From DATAOG01 sp963753685 (GTDB lineage Bacteria > Pseudomonadota > Alphaproteobacteria > Geminicoccales > Geminicoccaceae), in the NCBI GenBank assembly GCA_963753685.1, contig CAVWDE010000006.1:372001-436000 (forward strand): a stretch of 64,000 nucleotides of DNA, in the 5' to 3' direction. Each line of letters begins with the position of its first letter. The first letter of the stretch is position 1. Below, in pieces: positions 7,901 to 16,563 of this stretch. The position numbers and the translations under genes were made by a program. The notes beneath the pieces were generated by a model. The model saw only the letters and a program-made list of their open reading frames with translations, had not been told where the DNA came from and searched no databases.

Positions 7901-9208
7901 ATGCTCCTGACCGCCCTCGAGGTCGTCCTGCTGCTGGCCGCCAACGCCTTCTTCGTGGCCGCCGAGTTCGCGATCGTGAAGGTTCGGGGCATCCGGATCG
8001 AGGCCCTGGTCGAGCAGGGCAGCCGGGTCGCCCGCATGACCTTGCGCATCCTGCAGGATGTCGAAGCCTATCTCTCGGCCTGCCAGCTCGGCATCACCAT
8101 GGCCTCGCTCGGTTTGGGGTGGATCGGCGAGCCGGCGGTGAGCGCGCTGCTCGAGCCGTTGTTCCTGATGCTCGGCGTCGGCCCGCCGGCGCTGCACACG
8201 GTCTCGTTTCTGCTCGGCTTCGTGTTGTTCTCCTCGCTGCACATCGTGCTCGGCGAGCAGGCCCCCAAGACCTTCGCGATCCGCAAGCCGGAGCCGATGG
8301 CGCTCGCGATCGCCTATCCGCTGCACGCCTTCTACCTGCTCTGCTTCCCGCTCAACTGGGTTCTCAACCACGCGACCCGGGGCATGCTGGCGGCCCTCAG
8401 GATCGCCGAGGTCAGCCATCACGAGGTGTTCTCGAGCGAGGAGCTGCGCGACCTGATCGATCTGTCGCGCCGGCATGGCATGGTCGGCAAGCAGGAGCGC
8501 GACATGCTGGGCGGCATCCTCGACCTCGCAGGCGTCGAGGTCAGCGAGGTCATGACCCACCGCAAGGACATCGCCAGCATCGACGCCGACGCGGCGCCGG
8601 AGCAGATCTTCGACCAGGTGGTGGAGAGCCCCTACACCCGCCTGCCGGTCTGGCGCGGCGATCCGGACAGCATCATCGGCGTGCTGCACGCCAAGGACCT
8701 TTTGGGCCGGGTGCGCGGCAACCCGGCCAACCTCGCCGGGCTCGACGTCGCCGCCCTGACCACCCCGCCCTGGTTCATCCCCGACACCACCGCGCTGCTC
8801 CGTCAGCTGCTCGCCTTCCGCCAGCGCCGCTCGCATCTGGCGTTCGTGGTCGACGAATACGGCGCGTTGATGGGCCTGGTGACGCTCGAGGACATCCTCG
8901 AGGAGATCGTCGGCGAGATCACCGACGAGAAGGACGTGGAGACGGTCGGCATCGAGCCGCAGGCGGACGGCGCGGTGCTGGTCGGCGGCTGGGTCACGGT
9001 CCGCGACCTCAATCGCCAGTTCGGCTGGAAGCTGCCCGACGACGAGGCCGCGACCGTCGCTGGCCTCGTGATCTACGAGGCGCGCATGATCCCCGAGGTC
9101 GGCCAGAGCTTCGCCTTCCACGACTTTCGCTTCGAGGTGCTGCGCCGCCAGCGCAATCAGATCACGCTGCTCCGGATCGTGCCGCCGGCGACCGGCGAGC
9201 CCGCCTGA
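7901..9208 (+). CDS. HlyC/CorC-family CBS-domain membrane protein, copy 1
   Basis: The 435-residue protein has the architecture DUF21/CNNM (four predicted membrane segments, about residues 1-170, opening LLTALEVVLLLAANAFFVAA), a CBS pair (about 200-330, with VMTHRKD and AFVVDEYGALMGLVTLEDIL) and a C-terminal CorC_HlyC domain (about 345-430). Relatives have been linked to Mg or Co efflux, and some were labelled hemolysins; no lytic role is implied. It follows aroB by about 60 bases. A second paralogue lies directly downstream, and the CBS2-CorC part of the two genes is nearly identical at DNA level although the N-terminal halves are strongly diverged. That uneven divergence is the notable feature. 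Confidence 0.87.
   Translation: MLLTALEVVLLLAANAFFVAAEFAIVKVRGIRIEALVEQGSRVARMTLRILQDVEAYLSACQLGITMASLGLGWIGEPAVSALLEPLFLMLGVGPPALHTVSFLLGFVLFSSLHIVLGEQAPKTFAIRKPEPMALAIAYPLHAFYLLCFPLNWVLNHATRGMLAALRIAEVSHHEVFSSEELRDLIDLSRRHGMVGKQERDMLGGILDLAGVEVSEVMTHRKDIASIDADAAPEQIFDQVVESPYTRLPVWRGDPDSIIGVLHAKDLLGRVRGNPANLAGLDVAALTTPPWFIPDTTALLRQLLAFRQRRSHLAFVVDEYGALMGLVTLEDILEEIVGEITDEKDVETVGIEPQADGAVLVGGWVTVRDLNRQFGWKLPDDEAATVAGLVIYEARMIPEVGQSFAFHDFRFEVLRRQRNQITLLRIVPPATGEPA
8868..9129 (+). repeat. 262-base identical tract, copy A
   Basis: This tract matches 10189-10450 base for base at an offset of 1321. The flanks differ at scattered synonymous positions (for example ttg versus ctg just before it and cgc versus cgt just after it). 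It covers the end of CBS2 and most of the CorC_HlyC domain of the first tandem gene. Confidence 0.95.
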
Positions 9209-9266
9209 GAACAGCCGGCGACCGCTGCGGCCTCGACCGCGGGCCGGATGCGCAACGAGACACCCC

Positions 9267-10526
9267 ATGATCTATCTGTCGATCGCCGTCGCGCTGCTGC
9301 TGGTCGCCTCTGCCTTGACGTCGGGGACCGAGACCGCGATGACCGGGGCCTCGCGCGCGCGGATTCATCATCTCGCCAGCCAGGGCGACCGGCGCGCCGA
9401 GCTGGTCAGGCGCCTGCTCGCGCGCAAGGAAAGCCTGATCGGCTCCCTGCTGCTCGGCAACAATCTGTTCAACGTCCTGGCCACTGCGCTCGCCGCCGAC
9501 GTTCTGATCGGGCTGTTCGGCGAGGCCGGCGTGGCCTACGCGACTTTGCTGATGACCGCGCTCCTGGTGATCTTCGCCGAGGTGCTGCCGAAGACCTACG
9601 CGATCCGCCATCCCGAGCGCGTGGCGCGGTCGATCGCGCCGGTCGCCTATGGGCTGGTCTGGCTGCTGACCCCGGCGACGCGGCTGGTCCAGTGGCTGGT
9701 CGACCGAACGCTCGGCCTGTTCGCCATGGCCGCCCAGCCGGAACTGCGGTTGAGCGCGGCCGACGCGTTGCGCGGCACGATCGAGCTCCATGCCGAGGAA
9801 GGCGTGGTATCGAAGCAGGAGCGCGACATGTTGGGCGGCATTTTGGATCTCGCCGGCGTCGAGGTCGGCGAGATCATGACCCACCGCAAGAACATGGTCA
9901 TGCTCAACGCGAACGATCCGCCCGGGGAGATCCTCAAGCAGGTGGCGGCGAGCCCGTTGTCACGGTTTCCGGTGTGGCGCGAGGACCCGGATCGCATCAT
10001 CGGCGTGGTGCACGTCAAGGACCTGCTGACCGCGCCGGATCAGCACGCGGGCCGGCTCGAGGTCGATCTCGGCGCGCTCTGCATCCCGCCCTGGTTCATC
10101 CCCGACACGACGCCGCTCCGTAAGCAATTAGTGGCGTTCCGCCAGCGGCGCTCGCATCTGGCGTTCGTGGTCGACGAGTATGGCGCGCTGATGGGCCTGG
10201 TGACGCTCGAGGACATCCTCGAGGAGATCGTCGGCGAGATCACCGACGAGAAGGACGTGGAGACGGTCGGCATCGAGCCGCAGGCGGACGGCGCGGTGCT
10301 GGTCGGCGGCTGGGTCACGGTCCGCGACCTCAATCGCCAGTTCGGCTGGAAGCTGCCCGACGACGAGGCCGCGACCGTCGCTGGCCTCGTGATCTACGAG
10401 GCGCGCATGATCCCCGAGGTCGGCCAGAGCTTCGCCTTCCACGACTTTCGTTTCGAGGTGCTGCGCCGCCAGCGCAATCAGATCACGCTGCTCAGGATCG
10501 TGCCGCCTTCGCCGGGCGAGCCCTGA
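9267..10526 (+). CDS. HlyC/CorC-family CBS-domain membrane protein, copy 2
   Basis: The 419-residue protein has the same DUF21-CBS-CBS-CorC_HlyC architecture as its upstream neighbour. The membrane part (YLSIAVALLLVASALTSGTE, then SLLLGNNLFNVLATALAADV) resembles the YfjD/CorB branch more than copy 1 does, so the two genes are old paralogues. VMLNANDPPGEILKQV and LSRFPVWREDPDRIIGV form CBS1. From about residue 293 onward the protein is almost the same as copy 1. It probably has a related, perhaps cooperating, role in divalent-cation handling. It starts at ATG 9267 about 58 bases after the copy 1 stop and ends in PPSPGEP. Confidence 0.87.
   Translation: MIYLSIAVALLLVASALTSGTETAMTGASRARIHHLASQGDRRAELVRRLLARKESLIGSLLLGNNLFNVLATALAADVLIGLFGEAGVAYATLLMTALLVIFAEVLPKTYAIRHPERVARSIAPVAYGLVWLLTPATRLVQWLVDRTLGLFAMAAQPELRLSAADALRGTIELHAEEGVVSKQERDMLGGILDLAGVEVGEIMTHRKNMVMLNANDPPGEILKQVAASPLSRFPVWREDPDRIIGVVHVKDLLTAPDQHAGRLEVDLGALCIPPWFIPDTTPLRKQLVAFRQRRSHLAFVVDEYGALMGLVTLEDILEEIVGEITDEKDVETVGIEPQADGAVLVGGWVTVRDLNRQFGWKLPDDEAATVAGLVIYEARMIPEVGQSFAFHDFRFEVLRRQRNQITLLRIVPPSPGEP
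10189..10450 (+). repeat. 262-base identical tract, copy B
   Basis: This is the exact partner of 8868-9129, in direct orientation, within the second HlyC/CorC gene. A longer window of roughly 360 bases around it differs at only a few positions. Tandem direct repeats of this kind can recombine, which would delete the 1321 bases between them and leave a fused gene. Confidence 0.95.
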
Positions 10527-10544
10527 GCGCGCGCTCCACGGTCC

Positions 10545-11246
10545 TCACGGCAGGGACAGAAGGCCCGGCAGCAGGCCGGTCGCATGGGCGTCGGCCAGCG
10601 CCTCGAGCAGGGGGTAGGCGGCAAAGTAGCAGGCGCCATCGAGCAGGGTGCGGGCGATCAGAGCCGGCCGGATCGTGGTCTGGCCGACGTCCCGCCAGAG
10701 GTGGGGGGCGGGCAGCCAGCGCGGTGTGGTGGCCAGATAGCGGGCATAGGCGATCGGGAACGCCCCGAGCAGGTGGCTCTCCTCCCGGCTGACGACGAAG
10801 CGATAGTAGAACCCGCCGCCGATCAGCAGGAGTGCCGCCCAGGTGAGCGAGCCGGTCTGCAGCCCGATCCCGGTCAGACCGACCAGGCTGAAGGCGTAGA
10901 GCGGGTTTCTGACCACCGAATAGGGGCCGCGGTCGACCAGCTCGCGGTTCTTGCGACCGGCGATGTAGGCGGAGCACCAGGCGCGGCCGAGCACGCAGGC
11001 AATGACCGCCACGTAGCCCAGCCATTCCAGCCCCTCGTCCATCAGGCCGCCCTCGGTCCAGAGCGCCTGGGTCAAGGCCAGCGGCGGCAGCAGGGCGAGC
11101 AGCAGGTAACGGGCATGCCGGCCCCGATGGCGGACCAGACCCAGCGCCGGCTCGATCCGCGGGCCGGGGCCGGCGGCGCCGGGACCGAGGTTGGCGGGGC
11201 CAGCCCCACCTGGCTTTGACCGCTTCGGATCCGGAATGGCGGCCAT
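10545..11246 (-). CDS. isoprenylcysteine carboxyl methyltransferase / phospholipid methyltransferase-like membrane protein
   Basis: The 233-residue polytopic protein carries the hallmark of small membrane methyltransferases (ICMT/PEMT/NnrU-like): LVDRGPYSVVRNPLYAFSLV, followed by hydrophobic helices and an acidic SREESHLL motif that fits the cofactor-binding end of these enzymes. They use S-adenosylmethionine on lipid or lipid-linked substrates; the substrate here is unknown. About five membrane segments are visible (LLLALLPPLALTQALW, LGYVAVIACVLGRAWC and others). ATG 11246 was chosen because ggagg lies six bases upstream; upstream in-frame residues are probably not translated. It converges with the HlyC/CorC pair with about 18 bases between the stops. 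Confidence 0.75.
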   Translation of the reverse strand: MAAIPDPKRSKPGGAGPANLGPGAAGPGPRIEPALGLVRHRGRHARYLLLALLPPLALTQALWTEGGLMDEGLEWLGYVAVIACVLGRAWCSAYIAGRKNRELVDRGPYSVVRNPLYAFSLVGLTGIGLQTGSLTWAALLLIGGGFYYRFVVSREESHLLGAFPIAYARYLATTPRWLPAPHLWRDVGQTTIRPALIARTLLDGACYFAAYPLLEALADAHATGLLPGLLSLP

Positions 11247-11335
11247 GAGGAACCTCCAGCGCGCTGCGGCCGACGCCGCAAAGTCGACCGGCGGGCGCAC
11301 GATTCAAGGACGGCTGACCGGCCGCCTTGGCGGCG

Positions 11336-12742
11336 TCAGGGCGACTTCGCCTGATCGCCCCCAAAGCCGGTGCCAAAGGCCAGGACGAACTTCGTCATCG
11401 CCCGCAGGTCGTGATAGTTGGCCTTCCAGTTGTCCGCCTTGACTGAGCGCCGGAGCGAACCGTCGGCGGCCACGGTATCGAACCAGATGCCGTCCCGCGG
11501 GTCGATCTGGTGGGCGGTCAGGAACCCCAGGAGCTGGTCGAGCGCCTGGGCATAGGCCTGGTTCGGGCGGTGGCTCAGGCTCTCGGTCAGGGCGGCGAGC
11601 AGCTCGGCCTGAGCCCACCAGGCCTTGTCGGTGACCGCTGCCGGGCGGTCCTCGAAGCCGAGCTCGTAGAGGCCGCCGCGTCCGTGGTCGTAGCCATGGG
11701 CGAGGGCGTGCTGCATGATCGCGTCGAATCGGTCCCAGGACGGCGGTCGGCCCAACGCGCGCTCGGCGGCCAGCATCTGCCAGGCGAACTCGACGTTGCG
11801 GCCGTAGGAGATCTCCTTGAAGGTGCCGCCGATCGGCCGCCGCCAGTCGGAATAGCGGTAGGGATAGGCCTGGCCGGGCTTCGCCGGGAAGAAATAGGTC
11901 GCGTTGAGGTCCAGAGCTTCCGCGAGCGCCGTCTCGAGCCCGAGATCATGGACGGCGGCATCACCGCCGACCACCTGCGTGACGCTGTCGAGTTCGGTCA
12001 GCGCCTCCATCCAGTTGAGCAGAGCATCGGCGCTCTTCATCCCGATGATCCCGATCTCGACCCGGGTCTCGCCCTCGGGCACCGGGCGCCAGTCATGCTC
12101 GAAATGCTCGCCCCAGCCGCCGTGCTCGGCGTCCCGGCAATGCGCCTGAACCGTGCGATAGAGCTCGGTGGCCTGATGCAGCGCCTCCGGGTCGCCAGAC
12201 GCACGATAGTATTCGACCAGCGCGTAGATCACCGCGGCCTGGCCATAGAGAAGCTTGCGGTCGTCGACGACCTGGCCGACCCGGTTGGTGGTCCAGAAAT
12301 AGCCGCCGTTGTCCCGGTCGAGGAAATGGTCCTCAAGGAAGCGGTAGCCCTGCTCGGCCGCCGCCAGATAGTCGCGCTTCGGGTCGCGCAGCCCGAGCCG
12401 ATGGGCGTGGGCGAAGCCCCAGATCAGGCGCGCCTGCGTGACCACCAGCTTCTCGAGCGTGATCGCGTCCTGGAGCACGTAGCCGCCGTTCTCGCGATCG
12501 ATCGCGCTGTCGTACCAGTAGGGCATGACCTGATCGGTGAGCTGGCGCTGCCAGAGGCGCGCCTGCTCGGCAAATCGGGCGGCCTGCTGCGGCGGCAGGT
12601 CGGCGCCGGCCACCTGGGCGCGGGCGGTCAGCGACGGTCCCAGGATCGCGAGCATGAGCAAAGCGGCGAGGCAGGCGAGCATCCGGCCCGGGCGCTGCGC
12701 GGTCGGCGCGCTCAGCTGGCGTGGGACAGGGAAGCGCGGCAT
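11336..12742 (-). CDS. exported AGE-family (N-acylglucosamine 2-epimerase-like) protein
   Basis: The 468-residue protein has a signal peptide (basic start, then LACLAALLMLAILGPSLTAR-AQ) followed by an (alpha/alpha)6-barrel domain of the AGE family: MPYWYDSAIDRENGGYV, LLYGQAAVIYALVEYYRASG, HGGWGEHFEHDW, SYGRNVEFAWQMLAAERALG and DKAWWAQAELLAAL. The conserved His in the NVEF/EH motifs and the Trp-rich barrel lining are present. Typical AGE enzymes (epimerases, cellobiose 2-epimerase, mannose isomerase) are cytosolic, so export is unusual. It may process a periplasmic sugar or glycan. It starts 22 bases after the stop of the upstream BKACE gene, so it may share that transcript. Substrate unknown. 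Confidence 0.8.
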   Translation of the reverse strand: MPRFPVPRQLSAPTAQRPGRMLACLAALLMLAILGPSLTARAQVAGADLPPQQAARFAEQARLWQRQLTDQVMPYWYDSAIDRENGGYVLQDAITLEKLVVTQARLIWGFAHAHRLGLRDPKRDYLAAAEQGYRFLEDHFLDRDNGGYFWTTNRVGQVVDDRKLLYGQAAVIYALVEYYRASGDPEALHQATELYRTVQAHCRDAEHGGWGEHFEHDWRPVPEGETRVEIGIIGMKSADALLNWMEALTELDSVTQVVGGDAAVHDLGLETALAEALDLNATYFFPAKPGQAYPYRYSDWRRPIGGTFKEISYGRNVEFAWQMLAAERALGRPPSWDRFDAIMQHALAHGYDHGRGGLYELGFEDRPAAVTDKAWWAQAELLAALTESLSHRPNQAYAQALDQLLGFLTAHQIDPRDGIWFDTVAADGSLRRSVKADNWKANYHDLRAMTKFVLAFGTGFGGDQAKSP

Positions 12743-12764
12743 GGCGGGGCCTGGGGCCGGCGGT

Positions 12765-13586
12765 CTAGCAGGCGGTCTCGGCGAGGAAGGCGCGCGTGGT
12801 CGCGATGTCGGCGAGCGGTCGGCCGAGCAGCCGCGCCCCGGCTGCGACCTGCTGGACCAGCTCGGCATTGCTCGCGGCCAGGCCGCCATCGACCCGCCAG
12901 AGATTGTTCTCGAAGCCGACCCGGGCGTGGCCGCCGAGCCCGGCTGCGGTCAGCACGGAGGCATTCTCGCCCGGCCCGAAGGCGCAGATCGCCCACGGGC
13001 ATTCGGCGTCGTGGGCCTTCAGGTAGGGCAACATGTCGCGCGGCCGAAGCTCGGTGGCCTCGGTGTCGGAGCCGAGCACGAACAGGGCGAACGGCCGATG
13101 CTGCGGGATCACCCCACGCCGGCGCAGACCGTGGAACTTGGCGACGTCATTGGGCGTGTGGAGGATGTATTGGGGCGCGATCCGCTCGCGCTTCAGCCAG
13201 TTCAGGAATGCCGCCGCCTCGCCCGCCGCGCTATCGTCGGGAATGAGCTCGGTGAGCACCAGCGAGGCGGCTTCGGGATGCAGCTGGCGCACCACGGTCA
13301 TCTGCTCGGTCGCGCTGTAGCGGCCGAGCGCCGCGGTCGCGATCTGGATCACCATGCGCTCGCCGACCACCGCCTTGACCGCCTCGATGGCCGCCCGATA
13401 GAGCGTGGGATCGAGGGTATGGCGGCCGTCCCGGTGGCGCGCGTGCAGGTGCAGGATGGTCGCCCCGGCGGCGGCGCAACGCTCGGTCTCGCGGGCGATC
13501 TCGGCCGGCGTGATCGGCAGCTGGGCGTGCTCGGCCTTGGTCCGCGTGGCACCGTTCGGCGCGACCGTGACGATCAGCGGGTTCAT
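12765..13586 (-). CDS. beta-keto acid cleavage enzyme (BKACE, DUF849 family)
   Basis: The 273-residue TIM barrel belongs to the 3-keto-5-aminohexanoate cleavage (Kce) family. The family swaps acetyl-CoA with a beta-keto acid, giving acetoacetate and a new acyl-CoA. It opens with LIVTVAPNGATRTK and has ATILHLHARHRDG (the HxH zinc ligands), followed by IQIATAALGRYSATEQM, LTELIPDDS and GLGGHARVGFENNLW near the C-terminus. Its ATG overlaps the stop of the upstream class III transaminase (ATGA), so the two are translationally coupled. The context suggests that the transaminase makes the beta-keto acid that this enzyme cleaves. The natural substrate is not evident from sequence. Confidence 0.85.
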   Translation of the reverse strand: MNPLIVTVAPNGATRTKAEHAQLPITPAEIARETERCAAAGATILHLHARHRDGRHTLDPTLYRAAIEAVKAVVGERMVIQIATAALGRYSATEQMTVVRQLHPEAASLVLTELIPDDSAAGEAAAFLNWLKRERIAPQYILHTPNDVAKFHGLRRRGVIPQHRPFALFVLGSDTEATELRPRDMLPYLKAHDAECPWAICAFGPGENASVLTAAGLGGHARVGFENNLWRVDGGLAASNAELVQQVAAGARLLGRPLADIATTRAFLAETAC

Positions 13587-14926
13587 GCCGCGGCTCGGTT
13601 CACGCTCGCGACCGCGGCGACGATCGCCTGCTCGAGCCGCTCGACGACCGCCTCGAGCTCACCGTCGGTGACGACGAACGGCGGTGCCAGCAACAGATGG
13701 TCGCCCTGCCGGCCATCGACCGTGCCGCCCATCGGGTAGCACAGCAGGCCGCGCGCCATGGCCTCCGCCTTGATCCGCGCGTGCAGCTTGAGCTCGGGCG
13801 CGAACGGCCGCCGGCTGGCGCGGTCGGCCACCAGCTCGAGGCCCTGGAACAGGCCGCGGCCGCGGATCTCGCCGACGTTCGGATGCTGGCCGAGGCACCC
13901 AGTCAGCAGGTCGCGCAGCGTCTCGCCCTGCCGGCGGACCCGGCCGAGCAGCCGTTCCTCGACGATCGTCCGTTGCACCGCGAGCGCCGCCGCGCAGGCG
14001 AGCGGATGGCCCATATAGGTGTGGCCGTGCTGGAAGAAGCCGGAGCCGTCCCGGATCGCCTCGAAGATCGGCCGCGCGACCAGGGTCGCACCGATCGGTT
14101 GATAGCCGGCGCCCAGGCCCTTGGCGATGGTCACCAGGTCCGGGCGCACGTCGTCCTGCTCGCAGGCGAACAGCGTACCCGTGCGGCCCATGCCGCACAT
14201 CACCTCATCGAGGATCAGGAGCATGCCGTAGCGATCGCAGATCTGGCGCACCGCCTTGAAGTAGCCCGGCACCGCCGGCACCGCGCCGAGCGTCGCCCCG
14301 ACCACCGGCTCGGCGACGAAGCCGATCACGTTCGCTGGCCCGAGCCGCTGGACGGTCGCTTCGAATTCGGCGGCGAGACGCGCGCCATAGTCGTCGTCCA
14401 ACTCGCCCGCGACCTTGTCCCGGTAGGGATAGCAGGGGCTGACGTGGGTGACCTCGACCAGGAGCGGCTCGAACTGCTGCCGGCGCCAGGCATTGCCGCC
14501 GACCGCCAGCGCGCCCAGCGTGTTGCCGTGGTAGCTCTGGCGGCGGGCGATGAAATGCCGGCGCTGCGGCTCGCCGATCTCGACGAAATACTGGCGCGCC
14601 ATCTTGAGCGCCGCCTCGATCGCCTCCGAGCCGCCGGAAACGAAATAGACCCGGTCGATGCCCGCGGGGGCGCCGGCGATCAGCTGATCGGCCAGCTGCT
14701 CGGCGGGCTCGCTGGTGAAGAAGCTGGTGTGGGCATAGGCGAGGCGGTCGAGCTGGTCCTTGATCGCCTGGGTCACGCGCGGATGACCGTGGCCCAGGCA
14801 GGACACCGCCGCGCCGCCGCTGGCATCGAGGTAGCGCCGGCCGGTCCGGTCGACCAGCGTGATGCCATCCCCGGCGACCGCGACCGGGTAGTCCTGCCTC
14901 GGCTGGCGATGGAAAACGTGGCTCAT
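13583..14926 (-). CDS. class III PLP-dependent aminotransferase
   Basis: The 447-residue enzyme is of the omega-amino acid/diamine transaminase type. LDASGGAAVSCLGHGHPRV, FVSGGSEAIEAALKMARQYF, SYHGNTLGALAVGG (PLP phosphate region), LLILDEVMCGMGRTG (PLP ring Asp) and DLVTIAKGLGAGYQPIGA (Schiff-base Lys) are visible. HTYMGHPLACAAALAV closes the active site. The last bases overlap the start of the BKACE gene, a strong sign of a two-step route from an amino acid to a CoA thioester. The start ATG 14926 (M-S-H-V-F-H) has a weak ribosome site. A 300-base divergent gap separates it from the next plus-strand gene. Confidence 0.87.
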   Translation of the reverse strand: MSHVFHRQPRQDYPVAVAGDGITLVDRTGRRYLDASGGAAVSCLGHGHPRVTQAIKDQLDRLAYAHTSFFTSEPAEQLADQLIAGAPAGIDRVYFVSGGSEAIEAALKMARQYFVEIGEPQRRHFIARRQSYHGNTLGALAVGGNAWRRQQFEPLLVEVTHVSPCYPYRDKVAGELDDDYGARLAAEFEATVQRLGPANVIGFVAEPVVGATLGAVPAVPGYFKAVRQICDRYGMLLILDEVMCGMGRTGTLFACEQDDVRPDLVTIAKGLGAGYQPIGATLVARPIFEAIRDGSGFFQHGHTYMGHPLACAAALAVQRTIVEERLLGRVRRQGETLRDLLTGCLGQHPNVGEIRGRGLFQGLELVADRASRRPFAPELKLHARIKAEAMARGLLCYPMGGTVDGRQGDHLLLAPPFVVTDGELEAVVERLEQAIVAAVASVNRAAA

Positions 14927-15228
14927 GAACAGCGCCCGACTGCGACACCGCCCGACGTCATGGCCCATCCAGCTAGCACGAAAGCCATGGGTCTGCCTAC
15001 CGTCTCGGCGCAGGTCTGCCCGTCAGGCAGACACTTTCGGCAGACGCCGCACGCACCGGCGTGCCGAGCCCGCCGCCGAGGTCGTTCGCCCGGGCCGCCT
15101 GGCATCCGAGCGCCGGGACAGACATTTCCCTCCTGTGCCCTGGCGCGGATCATGCTAAGCCTCGGCGGCAGGCAGCGCGCCAGGTTCGCCGAGGCCGGAG
15201 ACGCCGGGAAGGGCCAGATGGTGATGAG
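14927..15228. other. divergent intergenic region, no gene seen
   Basis: These 302 bases lie between the divergent starts of the aminotransferase and an O-antigen-ligase-like gene, so they should hold promoters for both. I see no convincing -35/-10 pair, structured RNA or small gene. Short open frames here have shadow-like composition. Confidence 0.4.
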
Positions 15229-16563
15229 GTGACGCTTGGCATCCTCATCGGCGGCGTCCTGCTGGGACTGACCCTTTGGTTCAGCTGGCGGCTGCCGGCC
15301 TTGTTGATGATCCTGGGCCTGCTGACCGTGGCGGTCCGTCCCGAGCTGCTGCTCGGCGGCACGATCGGCCAAGTGGACTGGGGCATACCGCGAACCCTGC
15401 TGGTCCTGGCCCTGATTGTCAACGCGCTCCGCTACGGCGTGCGCCGACAGATCAACTGGCCGGTCGCGGCGCTGGTCCTGGTGCTGGTCCAGGGTCTCCT
15501 GCTCGGCCACCTGCAGCCCCGATTGACGCCGCTGCTCATGCTCGAGGGTTTCGCCGTCCTGGCCCTGCCCTTTGCCTTCACCAGCGTCGCGCCGGTGCCG
15601 GACTCGCGCCGCAGCCTGGGGCTGGTGATCGCGCTGCTACCGCTGCTCAGCGCGGTGGTCGGCGCGCTCATGCAGCTCCGCGACCCGGTGCCGCACTGGG
15701 GCTTCCAGACCATCGACGAGGCCTTTGGGCGGCTGGCCGGCGCGGCCGGCCATCCAGAGCCGTTCGCGATCCTCGCTTTCTCCGGCTTTGCGGTCGCCCT
15801 GCACGAGACGACCGGAGGCGGCCGGCCCGCCGCGGCCGCGCTCGCGGTCGTCAACCTGATGCTGGTGATCCTGAGCGGCACCCGGATGGCCATCTTCGCC
15901 GCTGGTGTCCTGCTGCTCGCCTATGGCGCCCTGTCGCAGGACCTGCGCCAGCTTCTGCTGCGGCGGCGTTGGCTGACCGGGGTCGCCGCGGTCGTGGTTG
16001 CGGTGGTCGCGGCGCTGTACTGGCCATCCCTGGACCAGCGCCTGTTCGAAGACCACACCAGCGAGGTGAACCTGTCGGCCCGGAACGAGATCTGGCCCTT
16101 CTACCTCCAGGAGTTTCGCCTCAGCCCGCTGTTCGGGCGCGGATTGGGGGCCGCCTACATCGCTGGGGCCGAGGGGCTGAGCGATCTCTGGCGAACCACG
16201 CCGCACAACGAGTATCTCCATTTCCTGGTCGAGGGCGGCGTGCTCGGCTTCGGCCTGTGTCTGGCCGCGATCGGGCTCTGGTATCGCCAGCTGCTGCAAG
16301 GCGTGGCAACCAACGACCGCCTCTTCCTGCTGGCGCTCGCTCCGGCCCTGGCAAGCTACGCGTTCACGGTCGATCTGCTGATCTATTGGGCAGGTCTGGG
16401 GCTCTACGCCTATCTCGGCATGCTCCCCACCCGCGCCCGAGTGACGTCTCCCTGGCCCCAAACGCGCCATCGAAGCGAGGTGCGCCATCCAGCCAAGGCT
16501 CCACCGCCGATCGCTCCGCCGGCGGTGGAAAGCGGCTCCGGCCTGCCCGGATCGAATCGCTGA
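15229..16563 (+). CDS. O-antigen ligase / Wzy_C-like polytopic membrane protein, paralogue 1
   Basis: The 444-residue protein has about ten to twelve membrane segments, beginning LGILIGGVLLGLTLWFSW. The family signature is near the C-terminus: a periplasmic loop with LFGRGLGAAYI and TPHNEYLHFLVEGGVLGFGL, the PHNxYL motif typical of WaaL/Wzy_C ligases and polymerases. Such enzymes join undecaprenyl-linked glycans to lipid A or to other acceptors. There are no glycosyltransferase genes nearby, so the acceptor is unknown. A clear paralogue (464 residues) sits at 33075, sharing NALRYGVRR-INWP and the loop. Start GTG 15229 follows a gaaggg stretch. The hydrophilic Pro-rich tail of about 40 residues is extra. 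Confidence 0.78.
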   Translation: MTLGILIGGVLLGLTLWFSWRLPALLMILGLLTVAVRPELLLGGTIGQVDWGIPRTLLVLALIVNALRYGVRRQINWPVAALVLVLVQGLLLGHLQPRLTPLLMLEGFAVLALPFAFTSVAPVPDSRRSLGLVIALLPLLSAVVGALMQLRDPVPHWGFQTIDEAFGRLAGAAGHPEPFAILAFSGFAVALHETTGGGRPAAAALAVVNLMLVILSGTRMAIFAAGVLLLAYGALSQDLRQLLLRRRWLTGVAAVVVAVVAALYWPSLDQRLFEDHTSEVNLSARNEIWPFYLQEFRLSPLFGRGLGAAYIAGAEGLSDLWRTTPHNEYLHFLVEGGVLGFGLCLAAIGLWYRQLLQGVATNDRLFLLALAPALASYAFTVDLLIYWAGLGLYAYLGMLPTRARVTSPWPQTRHRSEVRHPAKAPPPIAPPAVESGSGLPGSNR

